Under the pieces are notes generated by a model. It saw nothing but the letters and a program-made list of their open reading frames with translations, was not told the DNA's origin and ran no database searches. A program made the position numbers and the translations under genes. A DNA stretch of 40,374 nt from Sulfurimonas sp. (GTDB lineage Bacteria > Campylobacterota > Campylobacteria > Campylobacterales > Sulfurimonadaceae): NCBI GenBank assembly GCA_030654155.1, contig JAURYA010000109.1, forward strand, positions 1-40,374. Direction: 5' to 3'. Below, piece after piece: positions 7,917 to 16,610 of the stretch (position 1 is its first letter; every line of letters begins with the position of its first letter).

Positions 7917-8872
7917 TATTTAAGTTTTAATGGTTTTAGCGCCATGTTTATCTTTTTAATTTGGCTTTTTTTGTCTCTACACCAATCAGGTGCCAAAAGA
8001 GAGCTGTCGTCTATCCCTGCCGTAACCCTTTGAACAGAGACATTTGAGGGCTTCATCAGTAGAGATTTTATTAGTACATGTAGATAAATATCCTCGGTTA
8101 TAGGAGTAAAAGCTCCTCTTAGAAAATCATTCGCAAGGGCAGTTTTTTTAACTACATAGAGCGGATGGTACTTTACGGAGTCTATGCCCCATTCATACGC
8201 CTCTCTTGCAGTTTCTAGCATCATCTCTTGGGTCTCATCAGGCAGACCGAAAATAAGATGTCCGCATACGTTTAAGCCTTTTGCTTTTGCTTTTAAAATC
8301 CACTCTTTTATGTTTGCGCTGTTATGCCCGCGATTGATTTTTTTTAGGGTTTCGTCATAAACAGATTGGATTCCAAACTCAATCCATATCTCTTTTGTAA
8401 GATTGAGTTTTGCAAGATACTCTAGCGTCTCCTCGGTTATACTGTCTGAGCGTGTGCCGATGCTGAGTCCGACAACATTATCGAATGAGAGAGCCTTTTC
8501 ATAGAGAGCTTTGAGCGTTTCAAACGGGGCGTATGTGTTGGTAAAGGATTGAAAGTAGACTATAAATTTCTCTGCCCCATACTCTTCGCGCTGTCTTTTG
8601 CTGATTGCATTAAACTGCATCTCTAACTGTTTGAGCTGTTTGTCCAGATTTGGATTTGTTTTTGAGTTGAGATTTAGGTAAAAACCCTTTAGTTCTTGGG
8701 TTTGACCGGTACTTGCGCTAAAAGAGTCGTTTTCGCAAAATGTACATCCACCCTTGGCCACCGTCCCGTCTATATTTGGACATGTAAAGCCTGATATGTT
8801 GATGCCGACTTTGTAAACTTTGCAGCCGAATTTATTTTTTAAGTAGCTGCCAAAGGTGTAAATTTGTTCCAT
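7913..8872 (-). CDS. YhcC-like radical SAM protein (TIGR01212 type)
   Basis: Radical SAM enzyme with the iron-sulfur motif GFTCPNIDGT...GGCTFC (cysteines about residues 31, 43 and 46) followed by the SAM-binding core and motifs YFQSFTNTYAP, VGLSIGTRSDSI, IWIEFGIQSV and HLIFGLPDET. This is the YhcC/TIGR01212 group, whose substrate is not known to me. I start it at 8872 (MEQIYTFGSYL): this ATG overlaps the purF stop by one base (TAATG), implying coupling, and matches family N-termini. An in-frame ATG at 8899 would overlap purF by 28 bases. It is not the AmrS radical SAM of AmmeMemoRadiSam sets. Confidence 0.88.
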   Translation of the reverse strand: MEQIYTFGSYLKNKFGCKVYKVGINISGFTCPNIDGTVAKGGCTFCENDSFSASTGQTQELKGFYLNLNSKTNPNLDKQLKQLEMQFNAISKRQREEYGAEKFIVYFQSFTNTYAPFETLKALYEKALSFDNVVGLSIGTRSDSITEETLEYLAKLNLTKEIWIEFGIQSVYDETLKKINRGHNSANIKEWILKAKAKGLNVCGHLIFGLPDETQEMMLETAREAYEWGIDSVKYHPLYVVKKTALANDFLRGAFTPITEDIYLHVLIKSLLMKPSNVSVQRVTAGIDDSSLLAPDWCRDKKSQIKKINMALKPLKLKY

Positions 8873-10227
8873 TAAACTATATATTTTCCTGTAAAACAAG
8901 CGGTACAGTAGTTGTCTTCTTTAGCATTTACGCTTCTTAAAAGTGATGCCTCATCAAGATATGCCAATGAGTCCGCTTCGATAAATTTGCATATATCGTC
9001 AAGGCTCATATTTGCAGCGATTAGTTTATCTTTGTCAGGCGTGTCAACACCGTAAAAACATGGGTCAGTTGTCGGAGGAGAAGATACTCTCATATGAACT
9101 TCGCTTGCTCCAGCTTCTTTTAGCATTCTAACAATTCTTTTTGAGGTTGTTCCGCGGACTATCGAGTCATCGACGACAATCACTCTTTTGCCTTTTATGA
9201 TATCCGTCATTGGTGAGAGTTTCATCTTAACTTTTAGGTCTCTCATCTCCTGCGTCGGCTCAATAAATGTTCTTCCGATGTAATGATTTCTCATTATTCC
9301 CATCTCATAAGGGATACCGCTCTCTTGAGCGTAGCCGATAGCAGCAGGGACACCGCCGTCTGGAACAGGGATAACCATGTCTGCTTCAACTGGTTTTATG
9401 CGTGCTAATTCTATGCCCATATTTTTTCTATTTTGATACACGCTTTGGCCAAATACTTTTGAATCAGGTCTTGCAAAATATACATATTCAAAGATGCAGT
9501 GTTTTGGAGTAGGTTCAAAAACTTTTATGCTCTCGGGCTCTTTGTCTTCATCAAATACTAAAAGCTCACCCGGTTCAACATCTCTTATAAACTCTGCCCC
9601 AACAAGGTCAAATGCACATGTTTCACTTGCAACGATATAGCCGCCGCTAGGAAGTTTTCCAAGACTGAGTGGGCGAAAGCCAAAACGGTCACGCATAGCA
9701 AACATTTTTGTTCTGCTTAAAAACACAAGTGAAAACGCACCCTCTATTCTCTGAACGGCATCTATAATTCTGTCTAGTAACTTCTCTTTTTTACTTTTAG
9801 CGATAAGATGAATAAGATTTTCGGTATCCATAAAAGTTTGAAAAATTGCGCCATTTTCAATAAGTTTGTTACGAATTTCCTCGGCATTAGTAAGATTTCC
9901 GTTGTGAACAATTGCCATCTCTCCTAAATCATATCTAGCAAAAACCGGCTGAGCATCGAGGATAGAGTCATCTCCTGCAGTTGAGTAGCGAGTATGACCG
10001 ATGGCACTTGAGCCTTTTAGGGTTTCAAGTTTTTTCTCATCAAATACGCGCATAACTAAACCGCGCTTTTTGATTGTTTGAAGTTTTGTGCCATCTGAAG
10101 AGCTTATTCCGGCTGCTTCTTGGCCACGATGCTGAAGTGCATGTAGTGAAAAATAAGCTAGCCTAGAAGCCTCTTTATTACCATAGATTCCTACAACCGC
10201 ACACTTTTCATTAACATCTTCTAGCAC
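8872..10227 (-). CDS. purF: Amidophosphoribosyltransferase
   Basis: First committed enzyme of purine synthesis: transfers ammonia from glutamine to PRPP. The N-terminal glutaminase (Ntn hydrolase) begins at Cys9 after a short propeptide (MLEDVNEK | CAVVGIYG), expected to be cleaved to expose the nucleophile. Also visible are HALQHRGQEAAGI, GHTRYST, HNGNLTN and the phosphoribosyltransferase loop VIVVDDSIVRGTT. C-terminal cysteines (NYCTACFTGKY) fit the class with an iron-sulfur cluster. 451 residues is normal. It is coupled to the downstream radical SAM gene. Confidence 0.97.
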   Translation of the reverse strand: MLEDVNEKCAVVGIYGNKEASRLAYFSLHALQHRGQEAAGISSSDGTKLQTIKKRGLVMRVFDEKKLETLKGSSAIGHTRYSTAGDDSILDAQPVFARYDLGEMAIVHNGNLTNAEEIRNKLIENGAIFQTFMDTENLIHLIAKSKKEKLLDRIIDAVQRIEGAFSLVFLSRTKMFAMRDRFGFRPLSLGKLPSGGYIVASETCAFDLVGAEFIRDVEPGELLVFDEDKEPESIKVFEPTPKHCIFEYVYFARPDSKVFGQSVYQNRKNMGIELARIKPVEADMVIPVPDGGVPAAIGYAQESGIPYEMGIMRNHYIGRTFIEPTQEMRDLKVKMKLSPMTDIIKGKRVIVVDDSIVRGTTSKRIVRMLKEAGASEVHMRVSSPPTTDPCFYGVDTPDKDKLIAANMSLDDICKFIEADSLAYLDEASLLRSVNAKEDNYCTACFTGKYIV

Positions 10228-10288
10228 ATTTTTCTCCTCGAGAATATTTAATGGAATTATACTAAAATCAAATTAAAATAAAGTTGAT

Positions 10289-11056
10289 TTAAACTTCTAG
10301 ACAGTCACTTATAGAGTAAAGTCCAGCCTCTTTTTCAGCCAGCCACGAAGCAGCCCTCAGGGCACCCTTGCTAAATGTATTTCTTGAAGTTGCCGTATGA
10401 TTTAGCTCTATAAATTCGCCATCATTATAAAAACCGACTGTATGACGGCCGACTATATCACCGCCGCGAAGTGCCATAACAGCAATCTCATCTTGGCTTC
10501 TCTCGCCGATATTTCCGTCTCTGCCGCTTATACGAACTTTATCTAGAGTTAATCCACGACCTCGTGCGCACGACTCGCCCAGAGTAAGAGCAGTTCCGCT
10601 TGGAGCATCTTTTTTATGTCTATGGTGCATCTCTACTATCTCTATATCAAAGCCATCAAGAGCTGCTGCTGCTTGGTATACTAGTTTGTTTAAAAGAGCT
10701 ACGCCCAAAGACATGTTTGTAGCATAGAGTATAGGCATATTTTCACTAGCCTGTTTTAAAAGATTTAGTTGATGAGCACTCAATCCTGTTGTTCCGATAA
10801 CTAAAGGTTTTGGTGTTTTTATTGCCGCTTCAAGAAGGGCTTCACAAGCCTCTGGAAGTGAAAAATCTATAACGATATCACATCCGTTTAAAAATGATTT
10901 CATATCAGTAGTGACTAGTACCGAAGGGTCTATTGAGAAATTCAGCGAATTTCTTACAAATACCGAACTTAGACTTATGCCGTCCGCTGCTTTTAAATCA
11001 TCAATAAGAAGTTTTCCGACTCTGCCGTTCGCACCAAAAATACCAACTCTAACCAT
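10289..11056 (-). CDS. dapB: 4-hydroxy-tetrahydrodipicolinate reductase
   Basis: Reduces hydroxy-tetrahydrodipicolinate using NAD(P)H in lysine and diaminopimelate synthesis. N-terminal Rossmann motif GANGRVGKLL, then FSLPEA, GTTGLS, ATNMSLGV and the signature EMHHRHKKDAPSGTAL (catalytic His and Lys), and a C-terminal GEFIELNHTATSR. 255 residues is typical. It lies between trxB and purF on the same strand with gaps of 27 and 61 bases, so it probably shares a transcript with them. Confidence 0.96.
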   Translation of the reverse strand: MVRVGIFGANGRVGKLLIDDLKAADGISLSSVFVRNSLNFSIDPSVLVTTDMKSFLNGCDIVIDFSLPEACEALLEAAIKTPKPLVIGTTGLSAHQLNLLKQASENMPILYATNMSLGVALLNKLVYQAAAALDGFDIEIVEMHHRHKKDAPSGTALTLGESCARGRGLTLDKVRISGRDGNIGERSQDEIAVMALRGGDIVGRHTVGFYNDGEFIELNHTATSRNTFSKGALRAASWLAEKEAGLYSISDCLEV

Positions 11057-11083
11057 CTATTTTTCCTTTAATTTATTATAATG

Positions 11084-12028
11084 CTAATGATTTAACAGCT
11101 CATCAACGTATGAGATTGCCTGCAGTGCTGCAACGGCTCCATCTCCAGCAGCGCTAACCACCTGCTTTGGAGCTGCGATACGCATATCACCTGCCGCAAA
11201 AAGTCCTTTTACTGATGTTTTCATGCTTATGTCAACTATAACTTCACCGGCTTTGTTAACGTCGCACAGGAAACTTCCATCTTCTTGAATCAGAGTTTGA
11301 TTGTTTACATCATTTCCAACGAATGTAAAGACACCGGGAACTTTAATATCGCGGATTTCTCCCTCGGCATTTTTAACAAGGATACCGACAACTCCCATGT
11401 TGTCACCATATACTTCGGTTGGCGATGAGTTTAATATTAGTTCAATATTCGCAGTTCTTTTTACCCTAGCCACCGTATTTGGAGCTGAGCGAAAAGTGTC
11501 ACGTCTGTGAATTAGGTAAACTTTAGAACATATTTTAGCAAGGTAAAGAGCTTCTTCAAGCGCCGTATCGCCGCCGCCTACAACTGCCACCTCTTTTCCT
11601 TTGTAGAAAAAGCCATCACACGTTGCACAGGTGCTAACGCCTTTGCCTATAAGTTCTGTTTCGCCTTTAAAGCCTGCGCGCCTCGGGGATGAACCGGTAC
11701 AAACAATAACGCTATGCGCTTGTGCATACGAGCCGTCTGTTTTGTGGATTTTAAAAACATTGCCATCTTTGCTGACGCGTTTTACTTCACTCATGTCATG
11801 CTTAAGACCAAATTTTTGGCACTGCTCAGGCCACGGCATCATAAGATCCATACCGCTGATTTCACCCGTTACTCCAGGGTAATTTTCTATCTCGCTGCTT
11901 GAGGTGATTTGACCCCCAGGCATACCTTTTTCAAACATAACTACATTCTCTAAACCGCCGCGTGTTGTGTAAAGTCCCGCAGTGAGCCCAGCTGGTCCAC
12001 CGCCTATAATTGCGCAATCCAAAATCAT
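11084..12028 (-). CDS. trxB: Thioredoxin reductase
   Basis: FAD/NADPH enzyme that reduces thioredoxin. FAD motif [12 protein letters not shown] at the N-terminus, redox-active CATC in [15 protein letters not shown] (about residues 134-137), NADPH motif [15 protein letters not shown], and C-terminal GLFAAGDMR...[13 protein letters not shown]. 314 residues is standard. It lies downstream of trxA on the same strand, so the two redox partners are neighbours, with a probable terminator in the 223-base gap between them. Confidence 0.96.
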   Translation of the reverse strand: MILDCAIIGGGPAGLTAGLYTTRGGLENVVMFEKGMPGGQITSSSEIENYPGVTGEISGMDLMMPWPEQCQKFGLKHDMSEVKRVSKDGNVFKIHKTDGSYAQAHSVIVCTGSSPRRAGFKGETELIGKGVSTCATCDGFFYKGKEVAVVGGGDTALEEALYLAKICSKVYLIHRRDTFRSAPNTVARVKRTANIELILNSSPTEVYGDNMGVVGILVKNAEGEIRDIKVPGVFTFVGNDVNNQTLIQEDGSFLCDVNKAGEVIVDISMKTSVKGLFAAGDMRIAAPKQVVSAAGDGAVAALQAISYVDELLNH

Positions 12029-12200
12029 GAAAATACCTTTTTATAAATCTATTATTTTGTTTGATAACTTATTCAAATTATCCAGTTTTCATATGATACT
12101 ATCTTGTTTATAAATAGTCTCTTTGGTTTTGTTTGTAAAAAAAATAGAGGGGATTTTGATAGTAATTAAATCTTTGGATAAAATTTATGAGTGAAGTTAA

Positions 12201-12229
12201 GCAAAAGCGACAGCTACGATAGCTGCGCC
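12201..12229 (-). terminator. Probable terminator after trxA
   Basis: Read on the minus strand, GGCGCAGCTA (12229-12220) pairs with TAGCTGTCGC (12217-12208) through a short loop with one bulged base, then TTTTGC follows (12206-12201). The rest of the 12029-12200 gap shows no gene. Confidence 0.55.
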
Positions 12230-12251
12230 AAATGCTATTTTCTGTTTTTAA

Positions 12252-12572
12252 CTACGCTAAAAGAGCGTTTATTTTTTCTGCTAGAGCAGCTTTAGATTGT
12301 GCTCCAACAACTTGGTCTACCATTTTTCCGTCTTTAAAGAACATAATGGTAGGAATAGAACGGATACCGAATTTAACAGCAATATCTTGCTCTTCGTCTG
12401 TATTTACTTTACAGATTTTTGCTTTGCCGTCGTAGTCATTTGCAAGCTCTTCTATTACAGGAGCAATCATACGACAAGGTCCACACCATGGAGCCCAGAA
12501 ATCTACTAACGAAACGCCTTCTTTTAAAGTTGCTTCAAAATCTGAGCTAGTTAATTCTATATATTTTCCCAT
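12252..12572 (-). CDS. trxA: Thioredoxin
   Basis: Small disulfide reductase. It contains DFWAPWCGPCRMIAPVIEELA with the WCGPC active site, KVNTDEE, the cis-proline segment IRSIPTIMFF and GQ/VVGAQ-type C-terminal helix. About 106 residues is normal. Two ATGs are adjacent at 12575 and 12572; the AAGGA site fits the second better (MGKYIELTSS). A likely terminator follows, so trxA may be expressed alone as well as with trxB. Confidence 0.97.
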   Translation of the reverse strand: MGKYIELTSSDFEATLKEGVSLVDFWAPWCGPCRMIAPVIEELANDYDGKAKICKVNTDEEQDIAVKFGIRSIPTIMFFKDGKMVDQVVGAQSKAALAEKINALLA

Positions 12573-12646
12573 CATTATTCCTTCTTAATTTTAAGTTCAC
12601 ACATTATACAAGTCTAACTCTTTAAAATTGCTTTATATCGAATCTA

Positions 12647-13426
12647 CTAAAATTTTATAAATTTTTTCTGCCTTTTGTTGTAGAAAACACACTCGCTGTA
12701 ACCGACACTTTTAGCCATCTCTATAGCCTCATCGCTGTACAGTCCAACCTGCTCAGGTTTGTGAGCATCAGAGGCAAAAGTTATTGGAATATCCAGTTTT
12801 TTAATCTCTTTTAAAAGCGCTAAAGATGGGTATGCTTCACCAATCGGTTTTCTAAATCCCGCAACGTTTATCTCAATCGACATATCGGCTTCTTTTATGG
12901 CAAGAAGAGCATTTTTTGCCATATCGTTTATATCTTTGTTTGGCATATATTTAAAAATTTTTATAAGGTCAAGATGACCTACGATATCAAAAAGCCTGCT
13001 GTTGGCCATCTCTTCTATCGCATTGAAATATTTTTGCCAAATCTCATCTATGTTTTGGTCTTTATAGTTTCCAATGAACTCAGGGTTGTCAAATCCCCAC
13101 TCTTCTATGAAGTGCACAGAACCTATCAGATAATCAACATTAGAATTTAAAACTCTCTCATCCATATAGCCTCTAAGATAGTCAACCTCATAACCTAAAA
13201 GTATCTCTATTTTATCTTTATATCTCTCTTTTGCATCCAATACACTAATCTCATACTCTCTCATCTGCTCAAAGCTTATGCGGTATTTTTCATCAAAATT
13301 CATCGGCGCATGCTCGGAAAACCCAAAATATTTTATGCCGCACACAATCGCTTTTTCTATATATTGTGATATTTCGCCCTCGGCATGATTACAAAGTTTT
13401 GTGTGGTTATGTAAATCAACTATCAT
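12647..13426 (-). CDS. PHP-family histidinol-phosphatase (HisJ/HisK type)
   Basis: Metal-dependent phosphoesterase of the PHP fold. Metal ligands visible in order: DLHNHT, the FGFSEHAPM segment, LLGYEVDYL, IGSVHFIEEWGFD, DIVGHLDLIK, IEINVAGFRKP and FASDAHKPEQVG. This order is that of histidinol-phosphate phosphatases (TIGR01856), acting late in histidine synthesis. I start at the ATG at 13426 (MIVDLHNHT), as in relatives; an ATG at 13444 gives six extra residues and has no better ribosome site. Another PHP phosphoesterase activity cannot be excluded. Confidence 0.82.
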   Translation of the reverse strand: MIVDLHNHTKLCNHAEGEISQYIEKAIVCGIKYFGFSEHAPMNFDEKYRISFEQMREYEISVLDAKERYKDKIEILLGYEVDYLRGYMDERVLNSNVDYLIGSVHFIEEWGFDNPEFIGNYKDQNIDEIWQKYFNAIEEMANSRLFDIVGHLDLIKIFKYMPNKDINDMAKNALLAIKEADMSIEINVAGFRKPIGEAYPSLALLKEIKKLDIPITFASDAHKPEQVGLYSDEAIEMAKSVGYSECVFYNKRQKKFIKF

Positions 13427-13460
13427 TAAATTAAGTTCTCGCATTTATATTATTTTATGA

Positions 13461-13466
13461 TATTAT
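13461..13466 (+). promoter_or_regulatory. -10 box of the cheZ promoter
   Basis: TATTAT in TGATATTATAGTGAC lies 49-54 bases before the cheZ ATG, in the divergent gap between the PHP gene and cheZ. No convincing -35 is seen. Confidence 0.4.
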
Positions 13467-13514
13467 AGTGACAAAAAAATAAATTTAGCGAATTTTATAG
13501 ATGGAGAAGTTTTT

Positions 13515-14246
13515 ATGACTCAAGAAGAACTTGACGCTTTAATGAGTGGGGATATTGAAGATTTAGAATCTTTAAGTGATGATGAAGTGAATGATGATTT
13601 GGAAGTAGAGGGTGCGGATTCTGAAGAAGATTTTGCATACGAATTTGAAGAGGATGCTAAGCCGCCTAAAGACGACGATAAGCCTGTCGGTTACAGCAAA
13701 GAGACTGCCTACCATTGGCCGTTGCCTGCAACCAATGAAAATAAGATGGTTCATCAGCTTGACGATGTTACAAAAGAGAGTGAAGAAAAAGCCAGTGAAA
13801 TTTTTGATATTATTGAAAAAATCAGCAATGAGCTGATGGCAAAAGAAGAAACAGCAAAAAATATTATTGAAGTTCTAAAAAGTAACATTAAGCTTTTTAC
13901 AACACTGAGTGAAAAATTTTCAGATGTAGAAGCTTTTAAAGTACAGCTAGAAAAAAATGTTACTGCATTAGATGAAACAAAAAAAGCATTAGAGACGCTT
14001 CAATCAAGCGGTGATGCAATAATGAGTGTTATGGATATTATGCAGTATCAAGATATTCATCGTCAAAAGATTGAGCGAGTTATAAATGTTATGCGCGCAC
14101 TTTCTAACTATATGAACTCTCTTTTTGAAGGTCGTATCGATGATGAAAAAAGAGTCTCTTCCGCACAGCATATTGTCGGCGACACACATAATGAATTAGC
14201 CTCTAATGAAGATATAGAAGCTCTTCTGGCACAATTTGGAAAATGA
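13515..14246 (+). CDS. cheZ: Chemotaxis phosphatase CheZ, epsilon type
   Basis: Dephosphorylates CheY-P to reset flagellar switching. The long helical region (about residues 85-220) contains QDIHRQKIERVI with Asp180 and Gln184, matching the E. coli CheZ catalytic Asp143/Gln147 spacing (D-x3-Q). The C-terminus NEDIEALLAQFGK resembles the CheZ tail that docks CheY. The N-terminus MTQEELDALMSGD resembles the CheY-binding peptide at the start of FliM (LSQxEIDALL), followed by a very acidic linker (residues 14-55). This two-ended layout resembles the remote CheZ of Helicobacter and Campylobacter. Ribosome site ATGGAGAAG. The stop overlaps the next gene. Confidence 0.85.
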   Translation: MTQEELDALMSGDIEDLESLSDDEVNDDLEVEGADSEEDFAYEFEEDAKPPKDDDKPVGYSKETAYHWPLPATNENKMVHQLDDVTKESEEKASEIFDIIEKISNELMAKEETAKNIIEVLKSNIKLFTTLSEKFSDVEAFKVQLEKNVTALDETKKALETLQSSGDAIMSVMDIMQYQDIHRQKIERVINVMRALSNYMNSLFEGRIDDEKRVSSAQHIVGDTHNELASNEDIEALLAQFGK

Positions 14247-15538
14247 TGCAGAAGGTTGAGTTACTCTCTCCTGCTGGAACGCTGGAAAAATTAAAAATTG
14301 CTATTGACTTTGGAGCTGATGCCGTATATGGCGGTGTTAGCCACTTCTCTCTTCGCATCCGCTCCGGCAAAGAGTTTAGTATGGATGAGTTTGCAGAGGG
14401 GATTGAGTATGCCCACTCCCGCGGCAAAAAAGTATATGCGACGCTAAACGGATTTCCTTTTAACTCTCAGCTAAATCTCTTAAAAAAACATATTTTAGCT
14501 ATGGCGGATTTGGGACCTGATGCCTTTATAGTAGCAACTCCCGGTGTGCTTAAACTCTGTCATGATTTAGTTCCTCATATGCCTCTTCACCTTTCGACGC
14601 AAGCAAATGTAATGAATGTGCTTGATGCAAAGGTTTATTGTGACATGGGGGCAACCCGCATAATAACGGCAAGAGAGATATCACTAAGAGATTTGATAGA
14701 GATAAAAAAAGAGCTTCCTGATTTGGAGCTTGAAGTATTTGTTCACGGCTCAATGTGTTTTGCATACAGCGGCAGATGTCTTATCTCAACTCTTCAGAGC
14801 GGACGTGTGCCAAACCGCGGAAGCTGTGCGAATGATTGCAGATTTCCTTATGAAATGTACGCTGCAAATCCAGAAACAGGAACGCTATTTAGACTTGAAG
14901 AGGAAGAGGGTGTCGGAACTTACATTATGAACTCAAAAGACCTCAATTTGGCTTCACATGTAAAAGAGATTTTAGACAGCGGCGCGGTAAATTCTCTCAA
15001 AATTGAGGGGCGTACAAAAACCGCTTACTATGCGGCAGTAACGGCAAAAGCTTACAGAATGGCGATTGATGATTACTATGAGGGCATAAATGAGGTAGAG
15101 AAGTATCAATATGAACTTCAATCTCTTCAAAATCGCGGATATACGGATGCTTATCTTATCTCAAGACCGTTTGAGAAACATGATACGCAGAGTCTTGACT
15201 TTACAATGCAGTTGGGTACCCATCAGGTTAGCGGAGTCGTAGATGAAGAGGGTACACATTTTTTATGCAAGTACAAAACCCTGCCAAATGATGAGCTTGA
15301 AATAGTCGCTCCGCTTGGCTCCGTCATAGAAATTATGGATAACGAGATAGGCACGACTTACGAGCGCGACGGAAAAATTTATATGAAGCTAAAGCAGCTT
15401 CTAGCACGAAATAAAAAAGTCTGGGATGAGGTGCATAGCGGAAATATAAATCCTATAATGCTCCCTCTAAAGCTTCCTCCGTATACTTTTTTGAGAATTC
15501 CGGCGCATCCTGATATGGTGACTTATCAGAAAGCTTAA
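14243..15538 (+). CDS. U32 peptidase-family protein, TrhP-like (tRNA U34 hydroxylation)
   Basis: U32-family protein of the TrhP/YegQ group, which takes part in prephenate-dependent 5-hydroxylation of tRNA uridine-34. Motifs: ELLSPAGTLEKLKIAIDFGADAVYGG, HLSTQANVMNVLDAK, EVFVHGSMCFAYSGRCLIS and GSCANDCRFPYEMYA; the four cysteines in the last two are the likely metal-cluster ligands. A C-terminal beta domain follows (about 330-431). 431 residues is near family length. Start ATG overlaps the cheZ stop (ATGA). The older label is collagenase-like protease; activity as a protease is doubtful for this group. Confidence 0.9.
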   Translation: MMQKVELLSPAGTLEKLKIAIDFGADAVYGGVSHFSLRIRSGKEFSMDEFAEGIEYAHSRGKKVYATLNGFPFNSQLNLLKKHILAMADLGPDAFIVATPGVLKLCHDLVPHMPLHLSTQANVMNVLDAKVYCDMGATRIITAREISLRDLIEIKKELPDLELEVFVHGSMCFAYSGRCLISTLQSGRVPNRGSCANDCRFPYEMYAANPETGTLFRLEEEEGVGTYIMNSKDLNLASHVKEILDSGAVNSLKIEGRTKTAYYAAVTAKAYRMAIDDYYEGINEVEKYQYELQSLQNRGYTDAYLISRPFEKHDTQSLDFTMQLGTHQVSGVVDEEGTHFLCKYKTLPNDELEIVAPLGSVIEIMDNEIGTTYERDGKIYMKLKQLLARNKKVWDEVHSGNINPIMLPLKLPPYTFLRIPAHPDMVTYQKA

Positions 15539-15567
15539 CAAGCTTTGTATAGTTTAAAAAGCTATGA

Positions 15568-15573
15568 TATAAT
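15568..15573 (+). promoter_or_regulatory. -10 box of the purE promoter
   Basis: TATAAT in CTATGATATAATCGCCC, 30 bases before the purE ATG, with AAAAAAAGGAAG as the ribosome site between. No clear -35, as usual in this phylum. Confidence 0.6.
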
Positions 15574-15602
15574 CGCCCATCAAAAAAAAGGAAGATAAAT
15601 AG

Positions 15603-16097
15603 ATGAAATTTGTTTCAATTATAATAGGCAGTAAAAGTGATTATGAGATAATGAAGTCTTGTTCAGATACGCTAGAGGCGTTCGGCGTTTTGTATGAAAT
15701 GATTATTTCCTCAGCCCATCGCTCCCCTGAGAGAACAAAAGATTATATTGCCAAAGCAGAGAAAAAAGGCGCTCAGGTTTTTATAGCAGCTGCTGGAATG
15801 GCTGCGCACTTAGCCGGTGTTTTATCTTCTAAAACTGTTAAGCCGATTATCGGTGTTCCAATGAGCGCATCTGCTCTTAGCGGGATTGACGCTCTCCTCT
15901 CAACAGTTCAAATGCCTGCCGGAATGCCGGTTGCTACTGTTGCGATAGGAAAAGCAGGAGCGATAAACTCGGCTTATTTGGCTATGCAGATACTTGCACT
16001 TGATAATGAAGAGCTTACTATCAAACTAAAAGAAGACCGTATCGCAAAAGCTAAAAAAGTAGAGATGGATTCGTTGGAGATAGAGACTATTATCTAA
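15603..16097 (+). CDS. purE: N5-carboxyaminoimidazole ribonucleotide mutase
   Basis: Rearranges N5-CAIR to CAIR in purine synthesis. Shows the class I signature IIIGSKSDYEIM, ISSAHRSPERT (catalytic His), AAAGMAAHLAGVLSSKTVKPIIGVP and LLSTVQMPAGMPVATVAIGKAGA. 164 residues is normal. No purK lies nearby. It leads a rightward group with DUF3972 and DUF89 genes after short gaps (27 and 12 bases), though no functional link is known. Confidence 0.96.
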   Translation: MKFVSIIIGSKSDYEIMKSCSDTLEAFGVLYEMIISSAHRSPERTKDYIAKAEKKGAQVFIAAAGMAAHLAGVLSSKTVKPIIGVPMSASALSGIDALLSTVQMPAGMPVATVAIGKAGAINSAYLAMQILALDNEELTIKLKEDRIAKAKKVEMDSLEIETII

Positions 16098-16124
16098 ATA
16101 GTAGTTTTATAAAAAGGGTTTAAG

Positions 16125-16598
16125 ATGAAGTGGATGAGCGACGAAGAGTATATGCAACTTACAGGGCTGGACATATCGGCTATTGATGATTTGGCTGATA
16201 GAGGAAAGCTTACCCTTAAAGTAGAAGACGGCATTAGATATATTGACCCGTCCAAAGGCTCACAAGCAGTAGTTCCTGCTCAGCTTAAAGAACTCTCCGC
16301 TCATAATACCAAAGAGATGTTGGTTCAGCCGCAGTTTGTCGAAAAAACAATAGGCACCATCATAAACCTCCACGAAAAAGTGCTTGATGCAAAAGAGGAA
16401 GTCCTTGCCGCTGTAAGGGTTGAAAATGAGTTCTTAAGAGAGGCTCTTGGCTCTTTGCAGGAGCTTTACGATGAAGATAGAAAAACCATACACACGCTTC
16501 AAGAACAGTTAAAGCTTTCACAGCAAGAAGTTGAATTTATGAGAAGAAAATACAAACTTATGTGGAACAAAGCTATTGACGAGCACACAGATAAGTAA
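16125..16598 (+). CDS. DUF3972-like coiled-coil protein
   Basis: A 157-residue cytoplasmic protein. The N-terminal ~45 residues (WMSDEEYMQLTGLDISAIDDLADRGKL ... RYID) resemble a helix-turn-helix of MerR/excisionase style; the C-terminal half (about 80-150) is a coiled coil (KVLDAKEEVLAAVRVENEFLREALGSL ... EQLKLSQQEVEFMRRK). It corresponds to a protein family found in Campylobacterota, DUF3972 as I recall it, without known function. A good AAAAGGG ribosome site is present. DNA binding is inference only. Confidence 0.65.
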   Translation: MKWMSDEEYMQLTGLDISAIDDLADRGKLTLKVEDGIRYIDPSKGSQAVVPAQLKELSAHNTKEMLVQPQFVEKTIGTIINLHEKVLDAKEEVLAAVRVENEFLREALGSLQELYDEDRKTIHTLQEQLKLSQQEVEFMRRKYKLMWNKAIDEHTDK

Positions 16599-16610
16599 GC
16601 ATTTTCAGAG

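Noticed and set aside
7913-8872. The radical SAM gene as the missing third member of the AMMECR1-Memo set.
   Set aside because: Its motif layout is that of YhcC/TIGR01212, it is coupled to purF, and it lies 18 kb away.
12201-12245. A short minus-strand reading (KQKIAFGAAIVAVAFA then stop) after trxA looked like a protein C-terminus.
   Set aside because: It has no start codon, is preceded by in-frame stops and coincides with a hairpin and T-run, so it is better read as the trxA terminator.
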